From Gallionella sp. UBA4121 (lineage in GTDB: Bacteria > Pseudomonadota > Gammaproteobacteria > Burkholderiales > Gallionellaceae): a stretch of 19,579 bases of DNA. Shown one piece after another: positions 1 through 7,215 of this stretch. Location: assembly GCA_002381565.1 (NCBI GenBank), contig DFWZ01000012.1:1-19579 (forward strand), written 5' to 3'. Every line of letters starts with the position of its first letter. Position 1 is the first letter of the stretch. The position numbers and the translations under genes were made by a program. Under the pieces are notes generated by a model. That model was not told the origin of the DNA, did no database searches, and saw only the letters and a program-made list of their open reading frames with translations.

Positions 1-162
1 AATCTCAGAATCCAATTGCGCGGACAGCATGCCAGCATGGAATTTCTCACGATCGTTCTCGGACTGACTCAAGGCCTGTCGCAGATTGGCAGATTCCTGC
101 TCGGACTGTGCGAGTTTCGCCAGCGCCAGTTGATGTTCCTGCCTTAATTTTCCACAAAACAC
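1..162 (-). CDS. N-terminal fragment of a probable soluble chemoreceptor (partial)
   Basis: The first 54 codons of a gene that runs off the left edge; the frame is open to base 1. I place the start at a GTG (162-160) six bases after an AGGAG ribosome binding site at 169-173. The peptide begins MFCGKLRQEHQLALAKL and then consists of polar, Gln/Glu/Leu-rich helical sequence with no membrane segment, typical of a coiled coil. Cytoplasmic methyl-accepting chemotaxis proteins of betaproteobacteria often begin this way, and the gene lies 61 bp downstream of cheA in a chemotaxis cluster, so a soluble receptor is my best guess. No signalling domain is visible in the window, so another coiled-coil signalling protein remains possible. 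Confidence 0.5.
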   Translation of the reverse strand, partial: MFCGKLRQEHQLALAKLAQSEQESANLRQALSQSENDREKFHAGMLSAQLDSEI

Positions 163-178
163 ACAGTTCTCCTAATTT

Positions 179-219
179 TGGTAAGTGGTAAGGCCGACTC
201 TCTGCTCCCCCACTTACCA
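179..219. repeat. Heptamer inverted repeat, cheA/receptor junction
   Basis: TGGTAAGTGG at 179-188 pairs with CCACTTACCA at 210-219 to give a 10-bp stem with a 21-nt loop. The left arm shows the 7-bp period (GGTAAGT, GGTAAGG). It sits between the cheA stop codon and the ribosome binding site of the next gene, as do the other heptamer elements of this cluster. It has no U-run and is not a classical terminator. Confidence 0.75.
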
Positions 220-223
220 GTTT

Positions 224-2047
224 TTATCTAATTTCGCGCACATCGCTCAGCAGCTCTTTAATGTCAAGTATCAGCACGATATCGCCTTCACTGGACATCG
301 TCACACCCGCCACGCCTTTCGGACGGAACGTATCCAGCGATTTAATAACCACGTCATCGTGACCTGCGAAGCCATCGGCCGACAAAATAAAGCTGTTGGT
401 ACCAAATTGCATCAGCACCCCCACTTCCGGCTCTTTGTCGGAAGCATCCCAGCCTATCAGCTGCGCCAACGGCAGCACAGGCAATACTTCGCCGCGCACC
501 ACCATGGTGGCACGGCCTGAAATTTTCTGTAATTGCCCCGGCGTGACAGACAGAATTTCTCTCACCATGGACAGCGGCACGGCAAATGACTGGTCACCCA
601 ACCTCAATATCAACACCGGCAGAATCGCCAGCGTCAGCGGCAGCGAAATCGTGAACACACTGCCTTTGCCTGGAACAGAATCGATATTGATCGAGCCGTT
701 CAGCTTCTGAATATTGGTCTTGACCACATCCATCCCGACGCCACGCCCGGACACGCTGGATATTTCATCCTTGGTGGAGAAACCCGGCAGGAAGATCAGT
801 TCCAGACATTGATTTTCGTCCAGGGTATTCGCCACCTCAGAGGTGATAATCCCCTTTTCAATGGCCTTGTTGCGTATCACTTCCGGGCGCATGCCGCGAC
901 CATCATCGGCGATGGTGATGAGAATGTGATCACCCTCATGGCGCGCACTCAGCTCCACCTGGCTCTTTTCAGGCTTGCCGACGGCGATGCGTCCTTCAAT
1001 GGTTTCCACGCCGTGATCGACCGCGTTGCGCACCAGGTGGACCAGTGGATCATTCAGATCCTCGATCATGGTCTTGTCCATTTCGGTGTCTTCACCGACC
1101 AGAACCAGCTCGACGTCCTTGCCCAGGGAGCGCGCCAGATCGCGCGCCAGTCGGGGATATTTCTTGAACAGCCGTCCGATTGGTTGCATGCGCGTCTTCA
1201 TCACCGCGTTTTGCAGATTGACGACCAGCATATCCAGCTGGGTCACGGACTGGTCCAGATCACGCAGCGTATCCGCATCCTGGCGTCCTTGCAGGATGTC
1301 AGAACGCAGATGATTCAAGCGGTTTTTGGTAAGCCCTATCTCGCCTGACAAATTCAGCACCTGATCCAGGCGCTCGGTATCGACACGAATGGTAGTTTCT
1401 TTGACTTCCTTCGCTGACACATCGCCATCACGGCGACCTATCGTCGCACCGGGCACATCATCATTACGACGACCGAACGCCTTCTTGGTCGACTCTTCTT
1501 CAGACACCGCCTCGGCGATTTTTTCCGGGTCACGAACCAGCCCCACCGTTTCAACGATGTCGGTGCCGGTCAGCGCCGTATAAAGTGCATTCCAGTCCAC
1601 CCCATCATGAGATTGCGTCTGCACAGGTGCTGCTTCCTGCACGGCTAGCACGGCCTTGCCCGCCAGTGCCGCTTTCAAATTCTCCAGCATCTGTACCGGG
1701 GCTGCCTGCGGCTGTTGATTCTGCTGCAACGAGCCAAACATTTTTTTCACCTCGGCGGTCGCGGCAAAGATCACATCCATCAGTTCTGCGCTCAATGTCA
1801 GTTCACGGTTGCGCAATTTATCGAACAGATTTTCGGTGAGATGGCAAAGCGTAACCAGTTCGGTCGCATTGAGAAATCCGGCGCCGCCCTTGATGGTGTG
1901 GAAACCGCGAAAAACTTCATTGAGCAGATTGCTGTCGTTCGGGCGCTTCTCCAGTTCCATCAACTTGCTGTCGACATCCGACAACATCTCGCCCGCCTCG
2001 AGCAAAAAGTCGCTTAACAACTCTTCCATGCCTGCAAAATCGTTCAT
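224..2047 (-). CDS. cheA: Chemotaxis sensor histidine kinase CheA
   Basis: CheA autophosphorylates in response to receptor state and passes phosphate to CheY (and CheB). Length is 607 aa. Seen in order: an Hpt domain at about 1-105 with the phospho-accepting His50 in GFHTIKGGAGFL; a linker at about 110-215 where I do not recognise a clear P2 CheY-binding domain; a P3 dimerisation helix pair from about 217; a HATPase domain with N-box HLVRNAVDHG (about 337-346), G1 DDGRGM (381-386), GFSTK and SGRGVGMD (433-440); and a C-terminal CheW-like P5 domain (about 470-600). The ATG follows an AGGAG site. It lies downstream of cheZ, separated by a heptamer repeat hairpin, and is presumably cotranscribed with the rest of the che cluster. 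Confidence 0.97.
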   Translation of the reverse strand: MNDFAGMEELLSDFLLEAGEMLSDVDSKLMELEKRPNDSNLLNEVFRGFHTIKGGAGFLNATELVTLCHLTENLFDKLRNRELTLSAELMDVIFAATAEVKKMFGSLQQNQQPQAAPVQMLENLKAALAGKAVLAVQEAAPVQTQSHDGVDWNALYTALTGTDIVETVGLVRDPEKIAEAVSEEESTKKAFGRRNDDVPGATIGRRDGDVSAKEVKETTIRVDTERLDQVLNLSGEIGLTKNRLNHLRSDILQGRQDADTLRDLDQSVTQLDMLVVNLQNAVMKTRMQPIGRLFKKYPRLARDLARSLGKDVELVLVGEDTEMDKTMIEDLNDPLVHLVRNAVDHGVETIEGRIAVGKPEKSQVELSARHEGDHILITIADDGRGMRPEVIRNKAIEKGIITSEVANTLDENQCLELIFLPGFSTKDEISSVSGRGVGMDVVKTNIQKLNGSINIDSVPGKGSVFTISLPLTLAILPVLILRLGDQSFAVPLSMVREILSVTPGQLQKISGRATMVVRGEVLPVLPLAQLIGWDASDKEPEVGVLMQFGTNSFILSADGFAGHDDVVIKSLDTFRPKGVAGVTMSSEGDIVLILDIKELLSDVREIR

Positions 2048-2063
2048 GTCTTTTCTCCTAGTC

Positions 2064-2147
2064 AGGATCGAGGATTAAGGATTGAGGATTGAAGCAAACC
2101 CGCTGCCCCGCTCTTAACCCGCCCCTCAACCCCGGCTCCTCAATCCT
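2064..2147. repeat. Heptamer inverted repeat, cheZ/cheA junction
   Basis: Four consecutive 7-bp units (AGGATCG, AGGATTA, AGGATTG, AGGATTG) occupy 2064-2091. Their reverse complement recurs at 2137-2147: AGGATTGAGGA at 2078-2088 matches TCCTCAATCCT exactly inverted, so the transcript could form an 11-bp stem with a loop of about 48 nt. The element fills nearly the whole gap between the cheZ stop codon and the cheA ribosome binding site. Confidence 0.8.
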
Positions 2148-2149
2148 AA

Positions 2150-2878
2150 TTAAAATCCCAGGCTTTCCAGCAAGTCATCGACCTGATCCTGACTGGTTAC
2201 CACATTTTTTCCGTTCGGGTTGATCACCGGGCCGTTCAGCAATCCCGTGTCATATTCGGCCTTGACCGATGGCGGCGCATTATCCAGCAACAGCGCCAGC
2301 AACTGCCGCTCCATATTCTGCGTCAGCTCGATAATTTTCTTGATGACCTGGCCTGTCAGATCCTGGAAATCCTGCGCCATCATGATTTCCATCAAATAGG
2401 CATTGGTCATCTTGGTTTGCTTCGGCACAATGTCCAGAAAAGCCTGGGTTTGCGTGACCAGTATTTTAAATTTTTCGACATTCAACTGTTTGTCGAACAG
2501 CATTTGCCATTGCCCGCCCAAACGATGCGCTTCGACCTCCATATTTTGCACCAGTGGTTGCGCCGCCTCCGTCGCATTGAGCACACGCTCGGCGGCTTGC
2601 TGGGTCAGCGTAGCCACATAATTCAAACGGTCACGCGCATCGGGAATGGATGAGGCTGCCTTCTCGATTTCCTTGTTCAAGCCGAGCTCTCGCAAGGTAT
2701 CGTGCAAGGCTCGCGTCATCTGACCCAGCTGATTCAGAACCTTGTCCGAATTGGCCGCACTCCCGGCAAATACCACAGGGATAGCTTCCGGTTGTTCCTC
2801 ATTGGCATTCGCCGAGAGGATGCTGTCAAACAGCGATTCAAGATCGTCGCATTCCTGGATTGCAGTATTGCTGGCCAT
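2150..2878 (-). CDS. cheZ: Protein phosphatase CheZ
   Basis: CheZ dephosphorylates CheY-P and so ends the tumble signal. The protein is 242 aa from the ATG at 2878. The catalytic segment AQDFQDLTGQVIKKI carries Asp173 and Gln177 (E. coli Asp143 and Gln147), and the C-terminus SQDQVDDLLESLGF is the CheY-binding peptide. Between them lies a long helical region consistent with the four-helix-bundle dimer. An alternative GTG start at 2890 overlaps the cheY stop codon (GTGA) and would add MRTD. I prefer the ATG because a GTGAG sequence sits seven bases upstream, but both ribosome sites are weak and translation is probably coupled to cheY. Confidence 0.95.
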   Translation of the reverse strand: MASNTAIQECDDLESLFDSILSANANEEQPEAIPVVFAGSAANSDKVLNQLGQMTRALHDTLRELGLNKEIEKAASSIPDARDRLNYVATLTQQAAERVLNATEAAQPLVQNMEVEAHRLGGQWQMLFDKQLNVEKFKILVTQTQAFLDIVPKQTKMTNAYLMEIMMAQDFQDLTGQVIKKIIELTQNMERQLLALLLDNAPPSVKAEYDTGLLNGPVINPNGKNVVTSQDQVDDLLESLGF

Positions 2879-2886
2879 GTCAGTTC

Positions 2887-3276
2887 TCACTTATTCATGT
2901 TTTGAAATATTTTTTTCAGCTTCTCGTCCAGCGTGGCCGCCGTGAAAGGCTTAACCACATAGCCGGAAGCACCCGCCTGAGCTGCCTCGATGATATTTTC
3001 GCGCTTCGCTTCCGCCGTCACCATCAGCACCGGCAAGCTTTTCAGCTTGGCATCCTTGCGTATCTCCCTCAACAACTCGATACCCGTCATATTCGGCATA
3101 TTCCAGTCCGACACCACAAAGTCGAACGTGTCAGCACGCAGTTTTTTCAATGCTTCGACGCCGTCTTCAGCCTCCTGCACATTGACAAACCCTAACTCCT
3201 TGAGCAGATTCCTCACGATGCGACGCATCGTCGAAAAATCATCCACCACCAAAAATCTTGTACTTTCAATACCCAT
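2887..3276 (-). CDS. cheY: Chemotaxis response regulator CheY
   Basis: A single-domain receiver of 129 aa that, when phosphorylated by CheA, binds the flagellar switch. With the ATG at 3276 as start, the key residues take E. coli CheY numbers: Asp12 and Asp13 (acid pocket), Asp57 in SDWNMPN (phosphorylation site), Thr87, Tyr106 and Lys109 (VVKPF). That agreement, plus a six-base spacing to AGGAG, favours this ATG over the GTG one codon upstream. The gene abuts or overlaps cheZ, the only adjacent pair in the che cluster without a heptamer repeat between them. Confidence 0.97.
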   Translation of the reverse strand: MGIESTRFLVVDDFSTMRRIVRNLLKELGFVNVQEAEDGVEALKKLRADTFDFVVSDWNMPNMTGIELLREIRKDAKLKSLPVLMVTAEAKRENIIEAAQAGASGYVVKPFTAATLDEKLKKIFQNMNK

Positions 3277-3292
3277 CACAATCTCCTAATCT

Positions 3293-3387
3293 GGTGAGTG
3301 GAAAGTGGCAAGTAGAAAGTAGGCAAACCAGCCCCACTTACCACTGAGGCACGAAGTGCCGACCCACTGACCACTCCCTACTTACTA
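3293..3387. repeat. Heptamer inverted repeat, cheV/cheY junction
   Basis: The left arm (3293-3327) is a run of 7-bp units GGTGAGT, GGAAAGT, GGCAAGT, AGAAAGT. The right arm holds two blocks of the complementary type: CCACTTA CCACTGA at 3334-3347 and ACCCACT GACCACT CCCTACT at 3362-3382. Between the two right-hand blocks is a small hairpin (GGCAC GAA GTGCC, 3348-3360). The array runs up to the cheV stop codon. Confidence 0.75.
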
Positions 3388-4335
3388 TCAAGTCAACAAC
3401 GGCCTGAGCGTTGAAGACAACACCATCGAATCAAATTTAGATACATAATAATCAACCCCCACACGCCTGCCCATCGCCCGATTCGCATCGGATGACAGCG
3501 ACGAGTGCATCACGACCGGAATGCCGTCAAAGCGGTGGTCTGCCTTGATATTTTGCGTTAACACATAGCCATCCATCTCGGGCATCTCCGCATCGGTCAG
3601 GATAACCTGTATCTGATCATGTAACGGCACACCCGAACTCTGTGCGGCATCCGCCATGGTCTTGAGCCTGTCCCAGGCTTCACGACCGCTAGTCGACTGG
3701 ATGTGTTTGACACCCATCTTGTCCAGCACCTCGGCAATCTTGCGGCGCGCCACCATCGAATCATCGGCGAAAAACACACACAAGTCGCGGCCCGATTCGA
3801 CCCGCTCCACGTTGCCCACAATGGCTTCACCAAACGCGTTGGATAAAATCTGTTCAACATCCAGCAAGGACACCAGCGTGCCGTCCGGCAACTCCGTGAT
3901 CGCGGTGATCAACGCGCCTTTGTCCGACAACATCCCTTCTGCAGCGCGCACTTTATCCCAGTCCACCCGGATGATGCGATCCACACCTTCCACCAGAAAA
4001 CCCAGGATATGCGTGTTGTACTCCGCCACCATCATGGTCTGGTGGGGGGTGTCGGGCGTCATACCCATAAATTCGGCCAGATTCAATACCGGCATCACAT
4101 GTCCACGCAAGGAAACGATGCCATTTACCCCGCGCGGCATATTCGGTGTGCGGGTGATCTTGCCGGCCTGGCTTACTTCCTTGACCTTGAACACATTGAT
4201 GCCGAATTTCTCATCGCTGCCCAGACTGAACAACAAAATCTCCATCTTGTTGGTTCCGGCCAGACTGGTTCTGGCATCGATGCTATCGAGCACACCATCC
4301 TCGCTACTGCTCAGCACTTCATCTGAATATGACAT
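3388..4335 (-). CDS. cheV: CheV-type coupling protein (CheW-receiver fusion), copy 1
   Basis: CheV proteins couple receptors to CheA through a CheW domain and tune this by phosphorylation of a fused receiver. The protein is 315 aa. The CheW-like domain covers about 28-170 (FGINVFKVKEV, GIVSLRGHVMPVLNLAEFMG). The receiver starts at about 185 and carries Asp191-Asp192, the phospho-acceptor Asp248 in LTDAEMPEMDG, the SS motif in HSSLSS and Lys300 in YVSKF, so it looks catalytically intact. The ATG follows CAGGAG. A paralogue lies immediately upstream in transcription (4450-5394), with similar length and the same domain order. No separate cheW is in the window, so these two may do much of the coupling. 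Confidence 0.93.
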   Translation of the reverse strand: MSYSDEVLSSSEDGVLDSIDARTSLAGTNKMEILLFSLGSDEKFGINVFKVKEVSQAGKITRTPNMPRGVNGIVSLRGHVMPVLNLAEFMGMTPDTPHQTMMVAEYNTHILGFLVEGVDRIIRVDWDKVRAAEGMLSDKGALITAITELPDGTLVSLLDVEQILSNAFGEAIVGNVERVESGRDLCVFFADDSMVARRKIAEVLDKMGVKHIQSTSGREAWDRLKTMADAAQSSGVPLHDQIQVILTDAEMPEMDGYVLTQNIKADHRFDGIPVVMHSSLSSDANRAMGRRVGVDYYVSKFDSMVLSSTLRPLLT

Positions 4336-4356
4336 TTATATCTCCTGAAATAAATC

Positions 4357-4436
4357 AGTCGTAAGTTAAGAGTCGTTCGTTATTAGTTAATATTGTCGCT
4401 GCGCAGTTTTAACTAAAGACTAACGTCTAACGGCTG
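4357..4436. repeat. Heptamer inverted repeat, cheV/cheV junction
   Basis: The left arm keeps a GT at every seventh base (GTCGTAA, GTTAAGA, GTCGTTC, GTTATTA, GTTAATA; 4358-4392). The right arm is TTAACTA, AAGACTA, ACGTCTA, ACGGCTG (4409-4436). TTAGTTAA at 4383-4390 pairs exactly with TTAACTAA at 4409-4416. It lies between the stop codon of one cheV and the ribosome binding site of the other. Confidence 0.75.
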
Positions 4437-4449
4437 CCTTCAACTGTTT

Positions 4450-5394
4450 TTACGCCAGCAGTCTCGCCAAAGCTTGCGACAGTTTTTGCGGTTCAAACTT
4501 CGGTATATATTCGTCCACCCCGACCGTTTTGCCCAATTGCTGATTCGAGGTGCTGGACAGTGATGAGTGCATCAACACAGGGATACCGCTGAAGCGTTTA
4601 TCTTCCTTGATCTTGCGCGTCAGCATATAGCCGTCCATCTCGGGCATTTCCACATCGGTCAGGATCACTTGCAGCAAGTCTTTTAGCGGCGTGTTGGTAC
4701 TCTCGGCATACGCGGCCATTTTTGACAGTTCAACCCACGCCTGGCGTCCATTGATCGCCGAAATCTGCTTCACGCCCATTGCATCCAGTGTGCGGGCAAT
4801 CTGATTGCGTGCCACCGAAGAGTCATCGGCAAAAAATACCGTACGATTCTCTTTCCCCAGCGGTTTGACGGCATTGAAAATCATCTCATCGGTGCTGAAC
4901 TGACCTGTTTCAGCCAGCACTTTCTCCACATCGATCATCATCACCAGACGTTTATCCTTGAGTTCGGTAATCGCCGTGACAAGGCCGCCCAACTCCGCCA
5001 CCAGCATCGCCGGTGGCACGCGCATGGCTGACCAGTCCAGACGCAGAATATTATCCACGGCCCTGACCAAAAACCCTTGAGTATGTCCGTTATATTCTGT
5101 GACGATCATGATCTCCGGCTTGGTATCCGTGACCAGGCCGATGTATTTCGCCAAATCAATGACAGGCACCAGCGCACCGCGCAAGCTAACCATGCCCTCG
5201 ACCGATGCCGGCATTTCAGGCGCACGGGTGATATCGGGGATGCGCATCACCTCGCGCACCTTGAAAACGTTGATGCCAAAGGTTTCTTCGCGCTGGGTTC
5301 GCGTATCCATGCCTAACGAGAACATCAGGATCTCCAGCTTGTTGGTTCCCGCCAATTTGGTTCTGGCATCAATATTTTTTAACAGGTCAGACAT
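4450..5394 (-). CDS. cheV: CheV-type coupling protein (CheW-receiver fusion), copy 2
   Basis: This 314-aa protein has the same architecture as its downstream neighbour: CheW-like domain at about 18-160 (FGINVFKVREVMRIPDI, GMVSLRGALVPVIDLAKYIG) and a receiver from about 184 with Asp190-Asp191, phospho-acceptor Asp247 in LTDVEMPEMDG, HSSLSS and Lys299 in YIPKF. Relative to copy 1 it has a short insertion (about residues 30-37, TRTQREET) before the conserved FGINVFKV and lacks the N-terminal extension. The start ATG is preceded by TAGGAG at a normal distance. The two copies are diverged throughout, which suggests an old duplication and possibly pairing with different receptors (inference). Confidence 0.93.
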   Translation of the reverse strand: MSDLLKNIDARTKLAGTNKLEILMFSLGMDTRTQREETFGINVFKVREVMRIPDITRAPEMPASVEGMVSLRGALVPVIDLAKYIGLVTDTKPEIMIVTEYNGHTQGFLVRAVDNILRLDWSAMRVPPAMLVAELGGLVTAITELKDKRLVMMIDVEKVLAETGQFSTDEMIFNAVKPLGKENRTVFFADDSSVARNQIARTLDAMGVKQISAINGRQAWVELSKMAAYAESTNTPLKDLLQVILTDVEMPEMDGYMLTRKIKEDKRFSGIPVLMHSSLSSTSNQQLGKTVGVDEYIPKFEPQKLSQALARLLA

Positions 5395-5410
5395 TTGTTT
5401 CTCCTAGTTA

Positions 5411-5500
5411 GGATAGAGGAGCGTGGATTGAGGATCGAGCTAACAACAGTGCTACGGTTTCTCTCATTCCTCATTCCTCATTCCTCAATCCTTAATCCTC
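5411..5500. repeat. Heptamer inverted repeat, receptor/cheV junction
   Basis: This is the cleanest of the arrays. Five tandem units lie at 5464-5498: TCATTCC three times, then TCAATCC and TTAATCC. The inverted partner on the other side (5411-5440) contains GGATAGA and GGATTGA GGATCGA. The 7-bp phase is obvious by eye. The array ends two bases before the receptor stop codon. Confidence 0.85.
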
Positions 5501-5501
5501 G

Positions 5502-7124
5502 TTAAACCTTGAAGCGGCGCACCGCCCCTTGCAACTCATTGGCCAATTGCTCCAGACGCGCGATCTGATCTGCATTCGATTCCAGCGCAGCATGATTTTC
5601 TTCAGACATCTGCGCAATTTTTTCCACATTGCGCGCAATCTCGCTGGTGGCCACACTCTGCTCGCCCACCGACGACGCGATGTCGTTCACGCCAGCACTG
5701 GATTGTTCAACCAGCACACCCGCCTCAGTCAATACGGAAGATACACGCTCGACCTGCTCCTGAGTACTTTGCAAGGAGCGCAAGCCCTGCTGCACCGTTG
5801 CTTCCACATCAGTCGATTTCTGGTTCAGCGAATTGGTCACCCGGTCAATTTCGTTAGCCGACTGCGCGGATTTTTCAGCCAGCTTGCGCACTTCATCCGC
5901 CACCACCGCAAAACCCCGACCCTGCTCACCGGCACGCGCCGCCTCAATCGCCGCATTCAACGCCAGCAGATTGGTCTGGTCGGCGATATCCTTGACCTGC
6001 TGGGTCATGCCGGCAATCGCGCGGGTGCTGTCGACAAATTCCGCAACCGAATCTGCGATCAGTTTGACTGCATTCTGGACACGCTCAATTTCTCCTATCA
6101 TGCTGGTCACATTCTGATTACCCAGCCGGGTCTGCTGCAAACTTTTCTCAGACAGTTTGCGCACATCGTCGGTATTGCCGGCAACCGAACTAATACTCAC
6201 GGTGATTTCTTCAACGGCAGCCGCAGTGGAAGCGGCCGCTTCGCTTTGCGCCTGCGATCCCTGCGAAATTTGCGATGAGGAAGCCGCCAGATTGGCAGCC
6301 GTACTGGACACCGTGCCTGCGCTGCTGCTCACCTGACGAATGATACCGGCAAAACCCTCTATCAATCCGTTAAATGCTGACGCCGCCTGACCGATCTCGT
6401 CATTGCCATAGACCCTGACACGTGCATTCAGATCACCATCTGCCGACATCTTCACCATCACGCCGCGCATTTCCCCCACCGAACGGCTGATGCCACGTAT
6501 GATCGACAACCCCAGCAAAATACCCGATGCACTACCTGCCAGAATCAGCGCGATGGATACCATGCGCATGGTTTGAAAAGTTGATTCGGACTCGTCATAC
6601 AGCTTCTTCGCCTCACGCTCCTGTAATTCGATCAACGCATCCAGCGACTTAGTCATCGTCAGGAACAGCGAGCGCATAGGCCCTGTCTGTATCTGCCTGA
6701 GCGCATCCATATTACTGGCCTGCATCGCCGCGACGGCAGGCTTTACACTTTCTTCATTAAAGCGAACATTAGTCTCATTGAATCTGGCAGCCAGTCCCTT
6801 TTCTTCCTCGGTAAGATAGCTCGCCATGTAGGCATCCCACTGTTTGGTATTATTTGCGCTCTCTTCTTCGATCACTTTGAGAAAAACGGACATGTGTTCC
6901 GGTTGTATCAGCCCGTTGGCGATGGCAACCCGGTTGCGCGTGTTTCCGCGTGCAATGCTGGTCAACTGCACGATGGCCATAAGCCTGTCATCGTAGACCG
7001 ATTTCAATGCGCTATTCGACCGGCTGGAAGCATACAGTCCCACCGAGCCGCTCACCACGGACAGCGCCAGCAACGCAGTCAGCAAAAATATCAAGCGGCT
7101 GCTGATCTTAGTATCTTTCAACAT
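5502..7124 (-). CDS. Methyl-accepting chemotaxis protein, four-helix-bundle type sensor
   Basis: A transmembrane chemoreceptor of 540 aa. TM1 is at about 11-33 and TM2 at about 187-208, enclosing a periplasmic region of about 150 residues that is mostly helical and looks like the 4HB_MCP/Tar-type ligand domain (assignment by pattern, ligand unknown). A HAMP domain follows (about 209-262), then the long signalling coiled coil with the invariant hairpin tip (QTNLLALNAAIEAARAGEQ, GRGFAVVADEVRKLAEKSA). The C-terminus is RFKV, with no NWETF-like CheR tether. The ATG lies ten bases after GGGAG. It is flanked on both sides by heptamer repeat hairpins and sits between another receptor and the cheV pair. 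Confidence 0.95.
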   Translation of the reverse strand: MLKDTKISSRLIFLLTALLALSVVSGSVGLYASSRSNSALKSVYDDRLMAIVQLTSIARGNTRNRVAIANGLIQPEHMSVFLKVIEEESANNTKQWDAYMASYLTEEEKGLAARFNETNVRFNEESVKPAVAAMQASNMDALRQIQTGPMRSLFLTMTKSLDALIELQEREAKKLYDESESTFQTMRMVSIALILAGSASGILLGLSIIRGISRSVGEMRGVMVKMSADGDLNARVRVYGNDEIGQAASAFNGLIEGFAGIIRQVSSSAGTVSSTAANLAASSSQISQGSQAQSEAAASTAAAVEEITVSISSVAGNTDDVRKLSEKSLQQTRLGNQNVTSMIGEIERVQNAVKLIADSVAEFVDSTRAIAGMTQQVKDIADQTNLLALNAAIEAARAGEQGRGFAVVADEVRKLAEKSAQSANEIDRVTNSLNQKSTDVEATVQQGLRSLQSTQEQVERVSSVLTEAGVLVEQSSAGVNDIASSVGEQSVATSEIARNVEKIAQMSEENHAALESNADQIARLEQLANELQGAVRRFKV

Positions 7125-7149
7125 TCTAATATTTCTCCCGGTTAGAGTC

Positions 7150-7214
7150 GGGGAGTCTGGATTGTGGAGGGAGCTAACACCACGGCTTCCCTCAATCCTG
7201 AATCCCCAATCCTC
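7150..7214. repeat. Heptamer inverted repeat, receptor/receptor junction
   Basis: GGATTGTGGAGGGA at 7159-7172 faces the array TCCCTCAATCC TGAATCC CCAATCC TC at 7188-7214, which repeats CAATCC/GAATCC every seven bases. The arms pair imperfectly over about 11 bp. It fills the gap between the stop codon of the haem-motif receptor and the ribosome binding site of the next receptor. Confidence 0.72.
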
Positions 7215-7215
7215 G

